The notes beneath the pieces were generated by a model. That model was not told the DNA's origin. It saw only the letters and a program-made list of their open reading frames with translations, and did not search any database. A DNA stretch of 64,000 nt. It comes from Streptomyces sp. NBC_01142 (GTDB lineage: Bacteria > Actinomycetota > Actinomycetes > Streptomycetales > Streptomycetaceae). Numbering within the stretch: position 1 is the stretch's first letter; each line of letters starts with the position of its first letter. Positions 56,431 to 64,000 of this stretch are shown one piece after another. Where the stretch lies: the NCBI RefSeq assembly GCF_026341125.1, contig NZ_JAPEOR010000002.1, positions 2,108,001 through 2,172,000 on the forward strand, given 5' to 3'. A program made the translations under genes and the position numbers.

Positions 56431-58278
56431 CTACCCGGGGTAGACCGGCGACGAGCCCTTCTTGACCAGTGTCTGCCAGTTGGCGCCGGGTGGCAGCCGG
56501 ACGATGCCGTCCTCCTCGGAGTACGCCACCAGGGGGCGGGTTTCGTCGTCCGCGGCCGCGACCGCCCTGACCTGGTTCAGCCCCGGCAGGATGCTCGCGG
56601 CCGAACTGGAGCCGTCCGTCTGCATATAGCGCACCTGCTGTACGCCGCCGGACTCCTTGCCGACCACCACGAGCCTGCTGGGACCGGCCCAGGAGACTGC
56701 TGTCACCGTCTCCATCTGCGGTGCGGCGGGCCGCAGTTCCGCGACGGAGACCACCGGGTCGTCCTTGGGACCGTGGCGCTCCACCCGTCCGATCTTCAGC
56801 GTGGTCCGGCCGTCCTTCGTCAGCAGCAGCGCTATCCGCACACCGTCCGCCGAAACCCTCAGCGCCTCGATGCGCGCGCCGTCCAGACCCGGGATGATCT
56901 TTACGTCCTGCGGTGTGCCGACGCCGTCCTCCAGGCGCAGCAACGCCGGATGTGCGGGGTCACGGTCCGCCACCCACAGATCGCCCTGGCCGTCCCAGCT
57001 GGGCGCCGAAAGACGGCTGGCACGGTCCTTGCCCCTGCTCCGCAGCACGGGGTCGCCCAGCTCGCTGTCCGAGATGATGGATGCCACGAACAGGCGGTCG
57101 GCGTCCTTGGAGACCGCCGCCGCGGTGCGTTCGTCGCGGGCCACCCCGGCCGCGCTCACCGGCAGCCGGCCATTACCGAACGGCCCCGGCACATTCTCCG
57201 GCTCGTCTATGTCCTTGGCAGCGCCCACCAGCAGCGCCAACTGGTTCTTGCTGTCGACGAAGTACTGGTACTCCGGCCTGCCCGAGCGATCCGGCGCGAA
57301 CTCCTCCGCCTGGCCTCCGTTGAGCACACACAGCTGCGAGCCGTCCTTGCGCTGCAGCTCCACCTGCTCCACCCGGGTGGACGTCACGTCCTTCACCGTG
57401 AACAGGATCTGAGCCGCCATCTTCATGCACTGCGGGCGGCCCACATTGGATGCCTTGTCATTGAGCGGCACCTTCAGAGCGTTCCGGTCGTCGAACGCCA
57501 GCGTCTTGGTGCCCTCCTTCAGCGTCGTACCGGTGGGGAAGGGCGATTCGACCACCGGCTTCAGCCAGTTCGTCGGCCCTTCGAGCAGCGCCTTGACCGA
57601 CTGCGTGACCGGATCCATCCGGGTCACCGGATCCAGCCGCTGCCGGATGTAGACAGGGTCGGCCACGACCACGTTCCGCCCGGAGGCGAAGTAGTACTTG
57701 TTCACCGAGCGGTAGTTGCGCTGGAAGTCGGACGCGCCGAGCACCAGCCCCGGCGGCAGGCTGTCGATGCGCCACTCCTTGCCGTCCGGACCGTTCTGCT
57801 GCACCAGATGGATGTTCCGGTGGTAGTCCGTGGGCGTGACCGGCTGATACGCATGCTGGGAGTCCACCGTCGCAACCTGCTTGCCGAGGAGCGGATAGTC
57901 CCAGCCCGGGTTGTCCCGGTCACCGGACACGGCCTGTCCCGAGTTCGGCGCGGCCGACAGCACCGTGGTGCTCGCCTCCGGCCGCCACTTCTTGGAAGTC
58001 TCCGGCGTCAGATACGTCCGGGCGGTGGCGAAGTCGGAATCGTCGCTGGTCATCGCCTCCAGGAAGCCCTCGACGATCTCGTGCGGCGGCGCCCCCTTCC
58101 GCGGCGGCACCGCGTACACCCGCACCTGGGAGTCCGCCCGCGGGGACGCCTTCACCGCATGGATGTCACCGCTGTCCGGCATCGATGCACATCCGGCCAG
58201 CAGCACACCGCTGCAGCCGAGCAGCGCAACGGCACGCGGCGCACCTCGGCGGCCGTTGCCACGGGGATCAGCGCCCAC
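56431..58278 (-). CDS. lpqB: Lipoprotein LpqB, MtrAB partner
   Basis: The 615-residue protein is read from GTG 58278. The start overlaps the 3' end of mtrB by 11 bases, implying coupled translation. The signal carries lipobox LLAGC (VALLGCSGVLLAGCASMPDSGDIHAV). A GerMN-like domain (about 45-330, with LVQQNGPDGKEWRIDSLPPGLVL and RLDPVTRMDPVTQSVKALLEGPTNWL) precedes a C-terminal beta-propeller region. LpqB modulates the sensor MtrB from outside the membrane. Confidence 0.95.
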   Translation of the reverse strand: MGADPRGNGRRGAPRAVALLGCSGVLLAGCASMPDSGDIHAVKASPRADSQVRVYAVPPRKGAPPHEIVEGFLEAMTSDDSDFATARTYLTPETSKKWRPEASTTVLSAAPNSGQAVSGDRDNPGWDYPLLGKQVATVDSQHAYQPVTPTDYHRNIHLVQQNGPDGKEWRIDSLPPGLVLGASDFQRNYRSVNKYYFASGRNVVVADPVYIRQRLDPVTRMDPVTQSVKALLEGPTNWLKPVVESPFPTGTTLKEGTKTLAFDDRNALKVPLNDKASNVGRPQCMKMAAQILFTVKDVTSTRVEQVELQRKDGSQLCVLNGGQAEEFAPDRSGRPEYQYFVDSKNQLALLVGAAKDIDEPENVPGPFGNGRLPVSAAGVARDERTAAAVSKDADRLFVASIISDSELGDPVLRSRGKDRASRLSAPSWDGQGDLWVADRDPAHPALLRLEDGVGTPQDVKIIPGLDGARIEALRVSADGVRIALLLTKDGRTTLKIGRVERHGPKDDPVVSVAELRPAAPQMETVTAVSWAGPSRLVVVGKESGGVQQVRYMQTDGSSSAASILPGLNQVRAVAAADDETRPLVAYSEEDGIVRLPPGANWQTLVKKGSSPVYPG

Positions 58279-60274
58279 GAGTCGTGTCCTCCCGGTCCGA
58301 AGAAACCTGCGCCGCGGAGTCGGCGTCGTACCGCTCCCCCGCGGAACGCGCCACCACCCGGGCACCACTGCCCGGAAGGGCCGCGGGATCCACCCCGGCC
58401 GGCGCCGAACGCGGCAGTGCGGGCAGCGGGGAGCGGTCCGTCATCGGCTGCGCGGGCACGGACGACAGCCGGCGTCCGCTCGCCTTCGGCCCGGCGGAGT
58501 CGGCGCGGTCCCGGCTCTGCCGCGAATCCTCCGGCTCCAGCGGAATCGGCGAACCGCGCAGCGGCTCGTCCGCCGTACGCGGCAGGGTCAGCCGGAACTG
58601 CGAACCACCGCCCGGCTCGCCCCACGCCTGCAGCCAGCCACCGTGCAGCCGGGCGTCCTCGACAGCGATGGACAGCCCCAGCCCCGTACCACCGGTGGTA
58701 CGGGCACGCGCCGGATCGGCCCGCCAGAATCGGTTGAACACCCGGGTCGCCTCGCCCGGCTTCAGACCCACCCCGTAGTCCCGCACGGCAACCGCCACAG
58801 CTCCGCCGGCCACAGCCATACGGACCACCACGTCCCGGCCCTCGCCGTGCTCGACAGCGTTGACGACCAGATTGCGCAGCACGCGCTCCACACGCCGGGC
58901 ATCGGCCTCCGCCACGACAGGCTGCTCGTCGCCGACCACCCGTATCCGGGTCCCCTTGCGCTCGGCCAGCGGCTCGGCACCGCCGATCACCCGCCGTACG
59001 ACCTCACGCAGGTCTATCGGCTCGGCCTCCAGCGCTGCCGCCCCGGCATCGAAGCGGCTGATCTCGAGCAGATCGGAGAGCAGCGACTCGAAGCGGTCGA
59101 GCTGATCCCCCAGGAGCTCGGCGGAGCGCGCCGTCACCGGGTCGAAGTCAATGCGTGCCTCATGGATGACGTCTGCGGCCATCCGTACGGTCGTCAGTGG
59201 CGTACGCAGCTCGTGCGAAACGTCCGAGACGAAGCGCCGCTGCATCCTGGAGAGCTCCTCCAGCTGCTGGATCTTGAGCTGGAGGTTCTGCGCCATCTTG
59301 TTGAAGGCCTCCCCCAGTCTGGCGATGTCGTCCTCGCCCGTGACCTTCATCCGCTCCTGGAGCCGGCCGGCGGAGAGCCGCTCGGCGATCCCCGCCGCCA
59401 TCCGCACCGGCGTGACGATCTGCCGCACCACCAGCCAGGCGATGGCCCCGAGCAGGACGACGACGAAGAGCCCGGCCGTGGCGAGGGTTCCCTTGACCAG
59501 GTTGAGCGACTGCTCCTCCTGTGCCAGCGGGAAAAGGTAGTAGAGCTCGTACGGATTGCCCTCGATGTCGTTCAGCCGCTTGCCGACGACCAGCCCGGGC
59601 TCCGGATCGTGCTCTTCGTTCGTGTACTCGATCCGGATGTAGGTCTCGAACGTCCCCGTCCCCTGGTCGACAGTCTCCCGCAGGGCCGGGGGGATGCTCG
59701 CGTGATCCACGCTGCCCGAGGTCCGGGGCCCGCGACTGGAACCGGCGCCCTCGGAGTGCGCGCTCAAGGCCACGACATTGAACGCACCCTGGCCACCACT
59801 GGCCAGCTGCTCCACAAGATCGGACCGCCACGAGCTCCCGGCAGTCCTGCCGTCCGTGGCAGCGCCGTCCTGCCCGCGGGGGCCGACCGGCGCGTTCGCC
59901 TTCTCCTGCGCCACCGCGAAGCCACCGGCCGCCTGGCTCTGGGCCGCTTTCCCCTTGGCATCGAGCAGACCGTTGCGCACCTGCCCGATGACGACAAGGC
60001 CGAGAAGCAGTACCACACCGAGCGACATCAGCAGCGTGCTCGCGACCACCCTGAGCTGGATGTTCCGCCGCCACAACCGCAGAGCGGGCAGCAGCGGACG
60101 GCGCACCCAGCGCATGACGAGCCGGGGTACCGGCCCAGCCGGCGCCCCGTCCTGGAGCAGCCGTCCACCCTGGAGCAGACGGCCGAATCGCGAGCGCTCC
60201 CGGCCCGGTCCGGCAGCCCGCCCCGTACGGACTCCCGGCTCTCCGGGCTTCGGAGCAACACTGCCTCGGGGCAT
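58268..60274 (-). CDS. mtrB: Sensor histidine kinase MtrB
   Basis: The 668-residue protein begins at ATG 60274, one base after the mtrA stop. A basic N-terminus is followed by membrane helix 1 (VVASTLLMSLGVVLLLGLVVIG), an extracellular sensor region and membrane helix 2 (TLATAGLFVVVLLGAIAWLVV). Then come HAMP, the H-box FVSDVSHELRTPLTTVR, and the ATPase domain with the N-box NLVVNAVEHG and GTGLGLSIA. It phosphorylates MtrA to control cell-wall turnover and development. The C-terminal about 110 residues are disordered. Confidence 0.97.
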   Translation of the reverse strand: MPRGSVAPKPGEPGVRTGRAAGPGRERSRFGRLLQGGRLLQDGAPAGPVPRLVMRWVRRPLLPALRLWRRNIQLRVVASTLLMSLGVVLLLGLVVIGQVRNGLLDAKGKAAQSQAAGGFAVAQEKANAPVGPRGQDGAATDGRTAGSSWRSDLVEQLASGGQGAFNVVALSAHSEGAGSSRGPRTSGSVDHASIPPALRETVDQGTGTFETYIRIEYTNEEHDPEPGLVVGKRLNDIEGNPYELYYLFPLAQEEQSLNLVKGTLATAGLFVVVLLGAIAWLVVRQIVTPVRMAAGIAERLSAGRLQERMKVTGEDDIARLGEAFNKMAQNLQLKIQQLEELSRMQRRFVSDVSHELRTPLTTVRMAADVIHEARIDFDPVTARSAELLGDQLDRFESLLSDLLEISRFDAGAAALEAEPIDLREVVRRVIGGAEPLAERKGTRIRVVGDEQPVVAEADARRVERVLRNLVVNAVEHGEGRDVVVRMAVAGGAVAVAVRDYGVGLKPGEATRVFNRFWRADPARARTTGGTGLGLSIAVEDARLHGGWLQAWGEPGGGSQFRLTLPRTADEPLRGSPIPLEPEDSRQSRDRADSAGPKASGRRLSSVPAQPMTDRSPLPALPRSAPAGVDPAALPGSGARVVARSAGERYDADSAAQVSSDREDTTRGR

Positions 60275-60275
60275 C

Positions 60276-60965
60276 TCAGCTCGGCCCGGCCTTGTAGCCG
60301 ACACCACGGACGGTCACCACGATCTCCGGGCGCTCCGGGTCCTTCTCGACCTTGGAGCGCAACCGCTGTACATGCACATTGACCAGCCGGGTGTCCGCAG
60401 CGTGCCGGTAGCCCCACACCTGCTCCAGCAGCACCTCACGGGTGAACACCTGCCAGGGCTTGCGGGCCAGCGCGACGAGCAGGTCGAACTCAAGCGGGGT
60501 CAGAGCGATCGACTGCCCTTCCCGCTTCACGGAGTGACCGGCCACGTCGATGACCAGATCTCCGATCGCCAGCTGCTCCGGCGCCGGTTCCTCAGACCTC
60601 CTCAGGCGCGCCCGGATCCGGGCGACCAGCTCCTTCGGCTTGAACGGCTTGACGATGTAGTCATCGGCCCCGGACTCCAGCCCGACCACCACATCCACGG
60701 TGTCGCTCTTGGCGGTGAGCATCACGATCGGCACGCCGGACTCGGCCCTGATCAGCCTGCAGACCTCGATGCCGTCCCGTCCGGGCAGCATGAGATCCAG
60801 CAGAACCAGATCCGGCTTGGCCTCCCGGAAAGCGGCAAGCGCCTTGTCGCCGTCCGCTACGAACGACGGCTCGAAACCCTCACCACGCAGCACAATCCCG
60901 AGCATCTCGGCCAGTGCGGTGTCGTCGTCGACGACAAGGACTCGTCCCTTCATAATCGACATCAT
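60276..60965 (-). CDS. mtrA: OmpR-type response regulator MtrA
   Basis: The 229-residue protein has a receiver domain (VLVVDDDTALAEML, phospho-Asp in LVLLDLMLPGRDG, Lys in YIVKPFKPKE) and a C-terminal winged helix (LTPLEFDLLVALARKPWQVFTREVLLEQVWGY, DTRLVNVHVQRLRSKVE). The start may be ATG 60965 or 60953. Only four bases separate the 60965 start from the mtnA stop, so the ribosome site of mtrA lies inside mtnA. Confidence 0.98.
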   Translation of the reverse strand: MMSIMKGRVLVVDDDTALAEMLGIVLRGEGFEPSFVADGDKALAAFREAKPDLVLLDLMLPGRDGIEVCRLIRAESGVPIVMLTAKSDTVDVVVGLESGADDYIVKPFKPKELVARIRARLRRSEEPAPEQLAIGDLVIDVAGHSVKREGQSIALTPLEFDLLVALARKPWQVFTREVLLEQVWGYRHAADTRLVNVHVQRLRSKVEKDPERPEIVVTVRGVGYKAGPS

Positions 60966-60969
60966 CCCA

Positions 60970-62118
60970 TTAGCTAATCGTTACCTGGCGTGACCTGGCA
61001 CACAGCTCTGCTATTCCTCCCCCGGTGACCGGGGACAACGCACCCTCCTCAGTGACGATCGCCGTCACCAGATCTGGGGGCGTGACATCAAATGCCGGGT
61101 TGTACGCCTGCGTTCCCAGCGGCGCCACCGACAGCCCGCCGCCTGCTCCCGCTCCGGCGCCCGTCAACTGCGGAGATGTGACCTCCGTCACTTCCTGTCC
61201 GGACCTCTGTTCCACTTCGATCGATGCCCCGTCCGGCGTGTTCAGGTCCACCGTCGTCGTCGGCGCGACCACGATAAAAGGCACATGGTGGTACTTCGCC
61301 AGCACCGCGAGCGGGTAACTCCCCACCTTGTTCGCCACCGATCCGTCGGCCGCTATCCGGTCTGCCCCGATGAGTACGGCATCCACCTCTCCCGCCGCGA
61401 AGAGCGACCCCGCAGCATTGTCCGTAAGCAGTGTGTACGGCATCCCGCTGCGCGCCGCCTCATAAGCGGTCAGCCGGGCGCCCTGCAGCAGTGGCCTCGT
61501 CTCGTCCACCCACAGCCGCCGCAGCCGGCCCGCCCGGTGCGCCGAGAGCGCCACGGCGAACGCGGTGCCCTCGCCACCGGAGACAAGCGCCCCGGTGTTG
61601 CAGTGGGTCAGGATCCGGTGTCCGCCGCCCGGCAGCAGCTCGTCCAGGAGCGCGAGCCCATGACCAGCCATCCGGGCACTGGCCTCGGCATCCTCCCGGT
61701 GCAGTTCCCTGGCCGCTGTGAGCGTCGCCTGGGCAGCCTGCCCGGCATCTGCCCCCTTGTCCACTGCCTCCCGGTACACGGCCGCCGCCCGCCGCACTCC
61801 GTACCCCAGATTCACGGCGGTGGGCCGCGCACCCTCCAGCAGAGCCGCCGCCTCGTCGACATCGAATCCCCGCGCAGCCGCGAGTGCCACACCATACGCA
61901 CCGGCGATGCCCAGCAGCGGCGCTCCCCGCACAGCGAGTGCCTGAATCGCCTGCACCAGGGCAGGCACATCGGTACAGACCAGCTCGACCTCCTCAGCAG
62001 GCAGGCGGGTCTGGTCGAGCAGCACCAGCACGGGGCCTTCCGGGGGCTCGTCCCAGCGCAGCGACGGAAGCATGGGCGGCTCGGTGCGGACGCGGTTTTG
62101 TGCGTACTGATCAGCCAT
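60970..62118 (-). CDS. mtnA: S-methyl-5-thioribose-1-phosphate isomerase
   Basis: The 382-residue protein, from ATG 62118, matches the MtnA/eIF2B-like family: ALAVRGAPLLGIAGAYGVALAA, LTHCNTGALVSGGEGTA (catalytic Cys), the conserved Asp in VLIGADRIAADGSVANKVGSYPLAV, and AYNPAFDVTPPDLVTAIVTEEG. It converts methylthioribose-1-phosphate to methylthioribulose-1-phosphate in methionine salvage. It is directly upstream of mtrA, and the four genes mtnA-mtrA-mtrB-lpqB look like one transcription unit, though mtrA may have its own promoter. Confidence 0.96.
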   Translation of the reverse strand: MADQYAQNRVRTEPPMLPSLRWDEPPEGPVLVLLDQTRLPAEEVELVCTDVPALVQAIQALAVRGAPLLGIAGAYGVALAAARGFDVDEAAALLEGARPTAVNLGYGVRRAAAVYREAVDKGADAGQAAQATLTAARELHREDAEASARMAGHGLALLDELLPGGGHRILTHCNTGALVSGGEGTAFAVALSAHRAGRLRRLWVDETRPLLQGARLTAYEAARSGMPYTLLTDNAAGSLFAAGEVDAVLIGADRIAADGSVANKVGSYPLAVLAKYHHVPFIVVAPTTTVDLNTPDGASIEVEQRSGQEVTEVTSPQLTGAGAGAGGGLSVAPLGTQAYNPAFDVTPPDLVTAIVTEEGALSPVTGGGIAELCARSRQVTIS

Positions 62119-62285
62119 CCGCCCAGTCTGCCCGGTGAGGCACCGACAATGAAGCCGCGAAGGAGAGACGGGCCCCGGCCCACCGGGGGGCAACGCGTGG
62201 CACGATGGCTGCCAACCAGCCGCCGTGACGGGCGGAAGGGCACCGTGAACGCGCCGGCTCGCCGAGCCGGCCCCGCGACCATTCC

Positions 62286-63530
62286 ATGAGGTGGACGACC
62301 GTGAACGACACTCCGGGCTGGGCCTCGCCCGGATCTGCTCCCTCCGACGGGCAGGACGCCGGCGTGCCCCGTCCCGCCGAGCCCGTCCAGGAGAGTGGCC
62401 CCGCCTCGAAGTGGTCCACGGATCAGCCGCCCCCGGGACAGTGGTCCGCGCCGACCAGCCCCGGTGCGCGCCGCCCCGTACCACCACAGCCTCCCGCCCC
62501 CGGCTGGGGTGGCGGTCAGCCGCGCGGCAGCTGGGGTCAACCGCCGGCGGCCAAGCCCGGCGTCATCCCGCTGCGCCCCCTCGGCGTCGGCGAGATCCTC
62601 GATGGCGCGGTGTCGACACTGCGCGCTCACTGGCGCACGGTGCTGGGCGTCACGATCACCGTCTCCGTGATCTCCCAGATCGGCAGCATCCTCGTCGAGC
62701 GCTATCTCCTCCCGGAGCCGCCCGAGGTCGACCCGAACGCGAGCCGTTCGGAAGCGCTGAGCCAGTCCTTGGAGTCGCTCCAGTCCAGCCTCCTTGCCAT
62801 GGGCCCGGCCCTGATCATCACGCTGATCGGCACACTCGTCACCACGGCGCTCCTCACCGTGGTGATCAGCCGGTCGGTGCTCGGCCGACCGGTGACGCTC
62901 GCCGATGCCTGGCAGGAAGCCCGGCCCCGCCTTCCTCAACTGCTGGGCCTGACCCTGCTGGTGCCCCTCATGAGCGCGGCCATCATGACCGTGGGCATCC
63001 TCCCGGGCCTGCTGCTGGGCTCCCGTGCGGGAATCGCTCTCGCCGTTCTCGGAGGCTTGGCCGCCTGCGGCGTCATCCTCTGGCTGATGATCCGCTTCGC
63101 CCTCGCCTCGCCCGCACTGATGCTGGAGCGCCAAGGCGTCATCCAGTCCTTGCGCCGCTCCGCCAAACTCGTCCGGGGCGCCTGGTGGCGAACCTTCGGC
63201 ATCATGGCGCTCACGGTGCTGCTGACGCTGCTCGTGTCGATGATCATCGCAGTGCCCTTCACCCTGATCGCCTTCGCGGTGGACGGCAGCGGAATCCGGG
63301 ACCTGTTCTCCGGGGCCAACCCGGACTTCGGCTGGCCTTTCCTGATCATCACCGGCATCGGCTCGGTGATCGCGTCCTCCATCACCTACCCGATCTCCGC
63401 GGGCGTGACCGTCCTCCTCTACGTGGACCAGCGCATCCGCCGCGAGGCCCTCGACCTCGACCTCGCAAGAGCTGCAGGCGTTCCCGGCTACGGCTCCGCG
63501 CCTCCGGGCAACGACTCCTTCAGGAGCTGA
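62286..63530 (+). CDS. Polytopic membrane protein with disordered N-terminus
   Basis: The 414-residue protein has a Pro/Gly-rich disordered N-terminus (about 1-95), then PLGVGEILDGAVSTLRAHWRTVLG, a motif seen in the glycerophosphoryl-diester-phosphodiesterase membrane domain family. About six membrane helices follow. Start choices are ATG 62286 or GTG 62301. The next gene begins four bases after its stop, so they are coupled. This pair flanks mtrAB in streptomycetes; its function is unknown. Confidence 0.82.
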   Translation: MRWTTVNDTPGWASPGSAPSDGQDAGVPRPAEPVQESGPASKWSTDQPPPGQWSAPTSPGARRPVPPQPPAPGWGGGQPRGSWGQPPAAKPGVIPLRPLGVGEILDGAVSTLRAHWRTVLGVTITVSVISQIGSILVERYLLPEPPEVDPNASRSEALSQSLESLQSSLLAMGPALIITLIGTLVTTALLTVVISRSVLGRPVTLADAWQEARPRLPQLLGLTLLVPLMSAAIMTVGILPGLLLGSRAGIALAVLGGLAACGVILWLMIRFALASPALMLERQGVIQSLRRSAKLVRGAWWRTFGIMALTVLLTLLVSMIIAVPFTLIAFAVDGSGIRDLFSGANPDFGWPFLIITGIGSVIASSITYPISAGVTVLLYVDQRIRREALDLDLARAAGVPGYGSAPPGNDSFRS

Positions 63531-63534
63531 TGCG

Positions 63535-64000
63535 GTGTCCACCACGGGGGGTGCAACGACAGCGCGGCTACTGACCCGCACAAGGAACGACGTACCGGTG
63601 GACACTCCCCGCGTCCCCGCCCGAGAGGCGGCGGAGCGAGAACTGTCCAAGCCGATGTACCACGAGAACGACCCGAACCTCCTCCAGCGCGGGCTCAACC
63701 GCTTCTGGGACTGGATCGGCAACCTCTTCGACGCCACGTCCGGCGCCGCCCCCGGCGGACCGCTCGGACTGCTCGTCATCTTCCTGGTCGTCATAGCCCT
63801 GGCCGCCGCCCTCTGGTGGCGTCTCGGCATACCCCAGCGCACCGCCGGCTCCGCGGACTCCCTCTTCGACGACAGCCCCCGTAGCGCATCCGAGCACCGC
63901 TCCGCCGCCGAGGCGCACGCCGACGCCGGACGCTGGAACCAAGCCGTCCAGGAACGGATGCGGGCAATCGTCCGCTCCTTGGAGGAACGAGCCCTGCTCG
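63535..64000 (+). CDS. DUF4129-domain protein (5' part, cut by window end)
   Basis: The frame opens at GTG 63535, preceded by AGGAG at a spacing of about 9, and runs without a stop past the window edge (at least 155 residues). It begins STTGGATTARLLTRTRNDVPV. After a soluble segment with RGLNRFWDWIGNLFD comes a membrane helix (GLLVIFLVVIALAAALWW), then SAAEAHADAGRWNQAVQERMRAIVRSLEERALL, typical of the DUF4129 domain. It is translationally coupled to the preceding membrane protein. Confidence 0.8.
   Translation, partial: MSTTGGATTARLLTRTRNDVPVDTPRVPAREAAERELSKPMYHENDPNLLQRGLNRFWDWIGNLFDATSGAAPGGPLGLLVIFLVVIALAAALWWRLGIPQRTAGSADSLFDDSPRSASEHRSAAEAHADAGRWNQAVQERMRAIVRSLEERALL

Overview
This is a high-GC actinobacterial chromosome segment, almost certainly Streptomyces. 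The evidence is the strong G/C bias at third codon positions, frequent GTG starts, and the gene neighbourhood smpB/tmRNA-ftsX-ftsE-prfB-pkaB-pkaA and secA-hpf-comF-lpqB-mtrB-mtrA-mtnA. I recognise this as the conserved core order around SCO2966-SCO3014 of S. coelicolor from memory, not from a search. No prophage, CRISPR array, tRNA, rRNA or secondary-metabolite cluster is visible.

Layout. 0-2.5 kb: a frameshifted LysR regulator divergent from an MFS exporter. 2.6-7 kb: a small membrane protein, tmRNA (ssrA), smpB, an S41 protease and the ftsEX cell-division pair. 7.2-8.5 kb: a zinc-ribbon membrane microprotein and a sortase-type (LAETG) Pro/Thr-repeat surface protein. 8.5-16.6 kb: prfB, two membrane Ser/Thr kinases (pkaB, pkaA) and a divergent FHA/FtsK-EssC-like protein with a degenerate Walker A. 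16.7-20.4 kb: a carbohydrate ABC importer without its ATPase; one permease carries a large inserted domain.

20.5-37.5 kb is a cell-wall glycopolymer (teichoic-acid-like) region. It holds three GT2-TagF fusion proteins, a GT2-methyltransferase fusion, a small flippase-like EamA/SMR protein, an RmlA-type nucleotidyltransferase, several GT-C/GT87-like membrane proteins and a TagH-like export ATPase. At about 35.3 kb a truncated TetR gene abuts a 5'-truncated tagH, and no TagG permease is present. I read this as a deletion scar.

37.5-46 kb: a third Ser/Thr kinase, the large NAD-specific glutamate dehydrogenase, an IS110-family element and a DJ-1/PfpI protein. 46-54.4 kb: a HAD hydrolase, small conserved proteins, secA, a GNAT acetyltransferase, a YcaQ/AlkX-type DNA glycosylase and a LuxR-type response regulator. 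54.6-62.1 kb: hpf, comF and the packed mtnA-mtrA-mtrB-lpqB operon. 62.3-64 kb: a polytopic membrane protein and the 5' part of a DUF4129-like gene, cut by the window edge.

Two themes run through the region. One is envelope biogenesis and division (ftsEX, mtrAB-lpqB, secA, teichoic-type glycosyltransferases, the sortase substrate). The other is Ser/Thr phosphorylation (three kinases and one FHA protein).
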